Both the position numbers and the translations under genes were made by a program. The notes beneath the pieces were generated by a model, which did no database searches, was not told where the DNA came from, and was given only the letters and a program-made list of their open reading frames with translations. This document shows, in pieces, positions 1 to 5,081 of a DNA stretch of 5,081 nucleotides. The stretch is from the NCBI GenBank assembly GCA_030540495.1, contig JAUNWC010000139.1, positions 1 through 5,081 of the forward strand, written 5' to 3'. Every line of letters starts with the position of its first letter. Position 1 is the first letter of the stretch. Source of the stretch: Bacteroidota bacterium. GTDB lineage: Bacteria > Bacteroidota > Bacteroidia > Bacteroidales > P3.

Positions 1-15
1 AAAATATAAGAATAA

Positions 16-2535
16 ATGAAAAAAATAATTAACTTACTTGTTGTTACATTTGTGATAGTTTTGTCCATACAGACAATAAAGGCACAAAAACCTATAACTA
101 AATTTTATATTGAAAGCGAGAGTTTTTCTTCTCCACTGATTTTGGATTCCTTAGACAATCAGGGCAAAAAATTTTCCATAGAAGATTTTTTTAACGCTCC
201 TCAGATAAAAGAAAATTATTTATCAAAAGAGATAACAACCGATGCAGTGGGAATGGATACAATAAGAGTTCCTTTTTCTTTCTTAGAGGATTATTATATA
301 GAAAAGAGATATTTTAATATAACTTTGTCTAAGAGAGAAAAGGTGAAATTTGAGGTTTATTCCAATGCACAACTCAAAATAAGCATAGATGGAGAGCAAG
401 TATCAGAAAAAACAACTCAACAAGAGGATATAAACCAAGAGGACAAAGTTTTGGTAGAAAAGGAATTAGAGCCAGGTAATCATATAATAGGAATAGGTGC
501 TTTGTGCCTTAGTTCAAAGATAAAAGAAAATAATTACTTCTACAAGATAAAAGTTCTGATATATGAAGATGAGGTAAATTTGAGCAAAAATGCCTCTGGG
601 CTTACTTTAAAGACTATGCTTTGTGGAGAAAATCCTTATAGGGTTAGCATATCGGATAGTGGCAATTATTATTTGATAAAATATTATAATACAGATACAG
701 AAGGTAAATCTACTTATAGAATAGAGGTTAGAAGTACTGAGGATGACGAGGTTGTATTTGTGGATAACAAAATAACTGCTTATGAATGGAAACCCAAGAC
801 CAATCTTCTTTATTACAAAGATAAAGATAAACTCTATGTTCTTAACCCACAGAATAAAGAAAGAACATTGCTATTGGATGACAATATGGACATAACGGGC
901 AGTGTATCTTTTTTGGATGATGGCTCTTATATTCTATCCAAAACGAGTGAAAGGGATAATACTTCAGCGGATTTGCATCGTATGTATTTGCCAGACGACA
1001 GAATACCGGGTTGGAGGAACAGAACAGAATTATATTACTATGGCAAGAACAAGAATGGCAAACTTTTTCATACCTTCCGCTCTACCTACCTTAATGATAT
1101 AAAAGAGCATTCTATCTTATTTTCTATATCAAAGGACAATATTACCAAAAGACCTTTTACTTTCAATAACATATATCAATACAATTTGGATAACAACAAA
1201 ATAGATACCTTAGTAGAAAATGATGGTTTTGTGGCTTTGGCTCAGTATTTACAGGACGGAAAAACCATAGTAATGAAAGCAAGCAACGAGGCTTTTAACT
1301 CTTTGGGTTCTACTTTGAAAAAAAATCAAATACCTAATGCTTTCAACTATTCTATTTATCTGATGGATTTGCAAACCAAGGAAATAAAACCTGTTGGTAA
1401 GAATTTTTCTCCTAATGTTACAAACATAGCGGTAAGAAAAAATAATTTGTATCTTACTTGTGAGAACAAAGATTCTGTTGCTGTTTATCGTTACAATATC
1501 AAGGACAATGCTTTTTATTTGTTAAATCTTGATGTAGATATAGTCCATAGTTTTGATATATCACAAGACGAGAGTCAAATTGTCTTTTATGGAGAAAATT
1601 ATAATAAACCAAAAAGAGTTTTTCACGCTGTAATGGATACCAATAATTACTCTCTTGTAAAGGTTAAGGAAGTTTTCTTTCCAAAGAAAAAAGAGTTTGA
1701 ACAATTGACCATAGGCAAAATGGAAACTTTTTCTTTTCCTATGCACAACTCAAATATAGACGGACGATTATACTATCCTGCTGACTTTGATTCCACAAAA
1801 AAATATCCTATGATAGTTTATTACTATGGAGGTTGCTCGCCTACGGATAGGAGTTTTGAAATGAGGTATTCTGCTTGGTTATATACTCAACAAGGTTATA
1901 TTGTATATGTTATAAATCCAAGTGGAACAACAGGTTGGGGACAAGAATTTGCTGCAAGACACGTTAATGCTTGGGGCGATTACACTGCCAATGAAATAAT
2001 AGAAGGAGTAAAAAGAGTATGCAAGACTTATAATTTTATAGATGCTAAGCATATAGGTTGTATGGGAGCAAGTTATGGAGGTTTTATGACTCAGTATTTG
2101 CAAACCAAAACAGATATTTTTGCCTGTGCTGTATCTCATGCTGGTATTTCAAATATTACTTCTTATTGGGGTGAGGGCTATTGGGGGTATTCCTACTCGG
2201 GTGCTTCTACTTCAGACAACTACCCTTGGAACAACCCAGACCTATACACCAAACACTCACCACTTTTCAATGCTGATAAGATACACACTCCTTTGTTATT
2301 GTTACACGGAACAGATGATACCAATGTGCCTATAGGAGAAAGTATTCAAATGTATAATGCTTTGAAAATATTAGGGCGAGAAGTGGAGTTTATTACAATA
2401 AAAGGAGAAAACCATGGCATAGTTGATTTTGAGAAACGATTAAAATGGAACAACACCATATATGCTTGGTTTGCCAAATGGTTGAAAGAGGATAATAGTG
2501 GGTGGGATGCTCTTTACCCCAAAGAAAACTACTAA
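16..2535 (+). CDS. Exported S9-family serine peptidase (prolyl oligopeptidase / dipeptidyl peptidase-like)
   Basis: Predicted serine peptidase that cleaves short peptides in the periplasm or cell envelope. Residues 1-23 form a signal peptide: MKK, a hydrophobic run, then IKA before Gln24. Residues ~85-175 look like a beta-sandwich accessory domain (alternating strands, ISIDGEQV, ELEPGNHIIGI). About 190-560 is beta-strand-rich, consistent with the S9 propeller. From ~575 comes the alpha/beta-hydrolase domain: YYYGGCSP (602-609; Tyr603 aligns with the oxyanion Tyr of DPP4), PSGTTGWGQEF (635-645), nucleophile Ser686 in GASYGG, Asp768 in HGTDDTNVP and His800 in GENHG. The triad is therefore complete. 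I do not see the paired-Glu motif that gives DPP4 its N-terminal dipeptide specificity, so the exact activity (dipeptidyl, acylaminoacyl or oligopeptidase) is open. There is no type IX secretion C-terminal domain. The ATG at 16 is chosen because the signal peptide follows directly; its upstream region lies mostly outside the window. The receptor gene follows on the same strand. Confidence 0.93.
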   Translation: MKKIINLLVVTFVIVLSIQTIKAQKPITKFYIESESFSSPLILDSLDNQGKKFSIEDFFNAPQIKENYLSKEITTDAVGMDTIRVPFSFLEDYYIEKRYFNITLSKREKVKFEVYSNAQLKISIDGEQVSEKTTQQEDINQEDKVLVEKELEPGNHIIGIGALCLSSKIKENNYFYKIKVLIYEDEVNLSKNASGLTLKTMLCGENPYRVSISDSGNYYLIKYYNTDTEGKSTYRIEVRSTEDDEVVFVDNKITAYEWKPKTNLLYYKDKDKLYVLNPQNKERTLLLDDNMDITGSVSFLDDGSYILSKTSERDNTSADLHRMYLPDDRIPGWRNRTELYYYGKNKNGKLFHTFRSTYLNDIKEHSILFSISKDNITKRPFTFNNIYQYNLDNNKIDTLVENDGFVALAQYLQDGKTIVMKASNEAFNSLGSTLKKNQIPNAFNYSIYLMDLQTKEIKPVGKNFSPNVTNIAVRKNNLYLTCENKDSVAVYRYNIKDNAFYLLNLDVDIVHSFDISQDESQIVFYGENYNKPKRVFHAVMDTNNYSLVKVKEVFFPKKKEFEQLTIGKMETFSFPMHNSNIDGRLYYPADFDSTKKYPMIVYYYGGCSPTDRSFEMRYSAWLYTQQGYIVYVINPSGTTGWGQEFAARHVNAWGDYTANEIIEGVKRVCKTYNFIDAKHIGCMGASYGGFMTQYLQTKTDIFACAVSHAGISNITSYWGEGYWGYSYSGASTSDNYPWNNPDLYTKHSPLFNADKIHTPLLLLHGTDDTNVPIGESIQMYNALKILGREVEFITIKGENHGIVDFEKRLKWNNTIYAWFAKWLKEDNSGWDALYPKENY

Positions 2536-2547
2536 AAACCTTTGAAA

Positions 2548-2555
2548 TATTTTTG
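2548..2555 (+). promoter_or_regulatory. Candidate Bacteroidota -7 promoter element (TATTTTTG)
   Basis: TATTTTTG fits the Bacteroidota sigma-factor -7 consensus TAnnTTTG and lies 39 bases before the receptor's TTG start, which would give a leader of about 30-35 bases. A TTTG -33 element at the expected distance upstream is not visible; the only nearby TTTG (2541-2544) is far too close. In such AT-rich DNA the match may be chance, and the receptor gene could instead be read through from the peptidase gene, since the gap has no terminator-like hairpin. Confidence 0.3.
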
Positions 2556-2594
2556 AATAAGTTTATAAATGTGTCATAAAAACAAATAGACAAA

Positions 2595-4994
2595 TTGAAA
2601 AGATATATAATCATATTAATCCTGTGTTTTGCCTCTTCTCTTTACTCGCAAGAAATAAAAGGAGTGGTAACCAACGCAAAAGAGCAACCAATAGAAAGCG
2701 TAAGCATAGGCTCTCTTAATTTGGTAAAGCCCATAGGCACTTCCACCAATCAAAAAGGAGAGTATTCTTTGAGTTTGCAAGCAGGTAAGGAATATTCTTT
2801 GAGGTTTTCTTGCATAGGATACAAAGACTTTGACACTACACTAATCTTAAAAAATTTTCAAACCACAATTCTTAATGTAACCCTAATGGCAGAATCTACT
2901 ACTTTGCAAGGCGTGGAGGTCAAGGGAGATTATTCTCGGCAGGAGGGTATTACAAGAATTTCTTCCGATTGGGCTAAGAATACGGCAGGACCTAATGGAG
3001 GAGTGGAAAACGTAATTAAAACCATAGAGGGAGTGTCTTCCAATAACGAGTTATCTTCTCAGTATTCGGTAAGAGGTGGCAATTTTGATGAAAATCTTGT
3101 CTATGTCAATGATATAGAGATTTTTCGTCCTGTCCTTGTAAGAAGTGGGCAACAAGAAGGCTTGTCGTTCATCAATCCTGATATGATTAGCGATATACAA
3201 TTTTCATCTGGAGGATTTGCGGCAGAATATGGAGATAAAATGTCTTCTGTTTTGGATATCAAGTACAGAAAACCAGTAGAGTTTTCGGGCAATTTGTCCA
3301 TAGGACTTTTGGGAGGAGGTGTTTATTTGGCAGACAAGATTAAAGACAAATTTACTTATCAATTCTCATATAGAAACAAAACCACCAAATATTTGCTCAA
3401 TTCCTTAGAAACTCAGGGCGATTATAATACAACTTTCCACGATTTTCAAACCTATTTGACTTGGGATATAAACGAAAAATTAGATTTGTCCTTTGTGGGC
3501 AATATTGCTGACAATACATACGAATTTATTCCTCAAAACAGAGAAACAGATTTTGGAGATATAAACAACCCTTTAAAATTCAAAGTATATTTTGACGGGA
3601 AGGAGAAAGATAAATTCTCTTCTATGTTTGGAGCCTTAAAACTTAACTATAAATTAAAACCTGATTTACACCTAAAATTCATTACCTCTGCATATTCAAC
3701 TAACGAAAAAGAAACTTATGATATACAAGGACAATATTGGTTAAGTCAAGCGGCAGGTTTGACAAGTGAGGAAGATTATGACCTCGGTATAGGCACATAC
3801 ATAGAGCATGCAAGAAATAATCTTAGGCTGAGTCTTTTTAACTTTGAGCATAAAGGAGAGAAATACTATGCAAATGGTGTACTTTCTTGGGGAATTAAGT
3901 ATCAAAGAGAGGTAACCTCAGATAAACTCAATGAGTGGAAAATGGTAGATTCTGCCGATTATTCCATACCTTCTAATAGAGACGAAATAGGAATATATAA
4001 TCCACCTGAGGCTCCTAATCTACAAGATTGGTATCATAGCAAAAACGATATAAATTCCAATAGGCTTACTCTTTTTGTTCAGCGTCACTTGTCTTGGCAA
4101 AAAGAAAAGGGAACCTACTTTCTAAATTTGGGAGCAAGAGGTCAATATTGGGATTTCAATAAGGAGTTTTTCCCTTCTCCGCGTGTAAGTTTGGCTTACA
4201 AGCCTAAGATTAAGCAAGATATATTGTTCCGTTTTGCCTCTGGTATTTATGTTCAATACCCTTTTTATAGAGAATATAGAAACCTTATAGGAGAAATAAA
4301 CTCAGAGGTTAAGAGTCAAAAGAGTTTGCATTTTGTTCTTTCTTCGGACTGGAATTTTAAGATAAGAACAAGAAATTTCAAACTTACCTCCTCTCTATAT
4401 TACAAACATCTTTGGGATTTGATACCATATTATATAGACAACCTTCGTCTAAGATATACTGCAGAAAACAATGCCAAAGGCTATGCAACAGGAATGGATA
4501 TCAAACTTTTTGGAGAGTTTATCAAAGGTATAGATTCTTGGCTTACACTTTCTCTTATGCAAACCAAACAAGATATAGATGGAGATGGCAAAGGATATGT
4601 TGCTCGTCCTACAGACCAGTTGGTTAATGTTAGCGTTAGTTTCCAAGACTATTTGCCTTCTATGCCTTGGATGAGAGTTTATCTTAATTTTAACTATGGT
4701 AGTGGCTACCCGTTCTTTGTTCCAAATACTAATATAGAACTTTATCGTCCAAACTATATGCGAGCCGACCTTGCCTTTACTTTCAGAATTAAGGAAGAAG
4801 AAGCCTCTTGGGCAAAAAAGAATTTTCTTAAAGCCTTGAAACGTATTTGGTTAAATGTGGAATGGCTTAATGTCTTTAACAACAAGAATATTGTTGCCTA
4901 CACATATATAAAGGACAACAACAATATAGTATATCCCGTTCCTAACTATTTAACTCCTTCTTTGCTTAATGCAAAAATAACAGTAGAATTCTAA
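2595..4994 (+). CDS. TonB-dependent outer-membrane receptor with carboxypeptidase-regulatory-like N-terminal domain
   Basis: Outer-membrane active transporter, expected to take up a ligand using TonB-ExbB-ExbD energy; the ligand cannot be told from sequence. Residues 1-18 are a signal peptide ending LYS before Gln19. Residues ~20-100 are a carboxypeptidase-D regulatory-like beta-sandwich (IKGVVTNAKEQPIESVSIG, then GEYSLSL and FSCIGYKD). LQGVEVKGD (104-112) sits where the TonB-box-like segment usually lies. The plug domain spans ~125-222, with SVRGGNFDEN (158-167), VNDIEIFRP and GGFAAEYGDKMSSVLDI (206-222). The rest is a beta-barrel ending in Phe799, as usual for outer-membrane barrels. DIDGDGKG (660-667) matches a calcium-loop pattern. 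The start is TTG: an in-frame TAA lies at 2577-2579, no ATG follows it before 2595, and the first internal Met is residue 98, which would remove the signal peptide. The length (799) suits a small receptor without a SusD partner, and no susD is seen. It lies 59 bases after the peptidase gene, possibly co-transcribed. Confidence 0.93.
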   Translation: MKRYIIILILCFASSLYSQEIKGVVTNAKEQPIESVSIGSLNLVKPIGTSTNQKGEYSLSLQAGKEYSLRFSCIGYKDFDTTLILKNFQTTILNVTLMAESTTLQGVEVKGDYSRQEGITRISSDWAKNTAGPNGGVENVIKTIEGVSSNNELSSQYSVRGGNFDENLVYVNDIEIFRPVLVRSGQQEGLSFINPDMISDIQFSSGGFAAEYGDKMSSVLDIKYRKPVEFSGNLSIGLLGGGVYLADKIKDKFTYQFSYRNKTTKYLLNSLETQGDYNTTFHDFQTYLTWDINEKLDLSFVGNIADNTYEFIPQNRETDFGDINNPLKFKVYFDGKEKDKFSSMFGALKLNYKLKPDLHLKFITSAYSTNEKETYDIQGQYWLSQAAGLTSEEDYDLGIGTYIEHARNNLRLSLFNFEHKGEKYYANGVLSWGIKYQREVTSDKLNEWKMVDSADYSIPSNRDEIGIYNPPEAPNLQDWYHSKNDINSNRLTLFVQRHLSWQKEKGTYFLNLGARGQYWDFNKEFFPSPRVSLAYKPKIKQDILFRFASGIYVQYPFYREYRNLIGEINSEVKSQKSLHFVLSSDWNFKIRTRNFKLTSSLYYKHLWDLIPYYIDNLRLRYTAENNAKGYATGMDIKLFGEFIKGIDSWLTLSLMQTKQDIDGDGKGYVARPTDQLVNVSVSFQDYLPSMPWMRVYLNFNYGSGYPFFVPNTNIELYRPNYMRADLAFTFRIKEEEASWAKKNFLKALKRIWLNVEWLNVFNNKNIVAYTYIKDNNNIVYPVPNYLTPSLLNAKITVEF

Positions 4995-5004
4995 AAAAAA
5001 ACTA

Positions 5005-5040
5005 TTATAGTTTGCAGGAGGCAAAAGCCTCCTTCTATAA
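5005..5040. terminator. GC-rich hairpin after the receptor gene, possibly a bidirectional terminator
   Basis: A perfect 7-bp stem AGGAGGC (5016-5022) / GCCTCCT (5027-5033) closes an AAAA loop. A second 6-bp stem, TTATAG (5005-5010) / CTATAA (5035-5040), lies outside it across an uneven internal loop. It begins 10 bases after the receptor's stop codon, where a terminator is expected. On the plus strand no T-tract follows. On the minus strand the outer stem is followed after three bases by nine T's (complement of the A-run 4993-5001), so the layout fits termination of a convergent gene to the right at least as well. The hairpin is clear; its direction and efficiency are inferred. Confidence 0.7.
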
Positions 5041-5046
5041 GTTGGG

Positions 5047-5081
5047 ATAGGTTATTATAGGTTATAATAGGTTAATAGGTT
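5047..5081. repeat. Short tandem ATAGGTT repeats, cut by the window edge
   Basis: ATAGGTT occurs four times in 35 bases, starting at 5047, 5057, 5067 and 5075. The first two units are ATAGGTTATT and ATAGGTTATA, a 10-base period close to one helical turn; the third is shortened to 8 bases. The last copy touches the window end, so the array may continue. No function is known to me. It could be a small intergenic tandem repeat or a cluster of binding sites. Confidence 0.65.
5053..5069. repeat. Inverted repeat TATTATA-GGT-TATAATA inside the tandem array
   Basis: Perfect 7-base inverted repeat (5053-5059 and 5063-5069) around a 3-base GGT centre. It is wholly A/T in its arms, so it would be a weak hairpin but a plausible operator-like dyad. 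It partly follows from the repeat units around it, so it may be a by-product of the array. Confidence 0.45.

Noticed and set aside
1879..2139. Minus-strand open frame of 86 codons inside the peptidase gene (also smaller ones at 1561-1746, 2393-2614, 3101-3301 and 4449-4646)
   Set aside because: They lie antisense to strongly supported conserved domains and show no recognisable domain.
2120..2335. Plus-strand alternative-frame open reading frame overlapping the peptidase catalytic domain (also 902-1102 and 4412-4627)
   Set aside because: Shadows of the real genes; the main frame carries the catalytic motifs and barrel features.
2562..2580. TTTAT / ATAAA inverted repeat in the gap between the genes
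   Set aside because: A five-base stem of A/T pairs only with a nine-base loop is too weak for a terminator or riboswitch.
2569..2589. Six-codon ATG mini-ORF just before the receptor gene
   Set aside because: It is out of frame with the receptor, encodes no recognisable leader pattern and is expected by chance in AT-rich DNA.
2616..2630. Possible lipoprotein signal around Cys11 of the receptor
   Set aside because: The residue before the Cys is Leu rather than Gly, Ala or Ser, and the Cys is in the middle of the hydrophobic stretch; LYS-Q is a better signal peptidase I site.
5063..5068. Perfect TATAAT, resembling an E. coli -10 box
   Set aside because: Bacteroidota use a different -7 element, no matching -35 was seen, and the hexamer arises from the repeat units.

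Overview
The window is AT-rich with A/T-ending codons. Both proteins have N-terminal export signals, start regions are A-rich with no clear Shine-Dalgarno, and one gene is a TonB-dependent receptor with an N-terminal carboxypeptidase-regulatory-like domain. Together these point to a member of the Bacteroidota. I cannot name a genus from the sequence alone.

Layout: the plus strand is almost filled by two large genes. Positions 16-2535 encode an exported S9-family (prolyl oligopeptidase / dipeptidyl peptidase-like) serine peptidase of 839 residues, with the Ser-Asp-His triad intact and an extra N-terminal domain. After a 59-base gap with a possible Bacteroidota-type -7 promoter element and no terminator-like hairpin, positions 2595-4994 encode a 799-residue outer-membrane TonB-dependent receptor that appears to start at TTG. 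The last ~87 bases are non-coding. They hold a strong GC-rich hairpin (core 5016-5033) and a small array of ATAGGTT repeats with about 10-base spacing that runs off the right edge.

Working together (inference): a periplasmic or envelope peptidase next to an outer-membrane active transporter could form a peptide-use module, with the receptor importing an oligopeptide or peptide-containing ligand and the peptidase trimming it. There is no SusD-like lipoprotein in the window, so this is not a canonical SusC/SusD pair. The receptor also looks like a widespread single-gene type, so the link may be only adjacency. I see no RNA gene, CRISPR array, insertion sequence or clearly new system. The most unusual parts are the receptor's TTG start, the DxDxDG motif in its barrel, and the repeat/hairpin structure at the 3' end.
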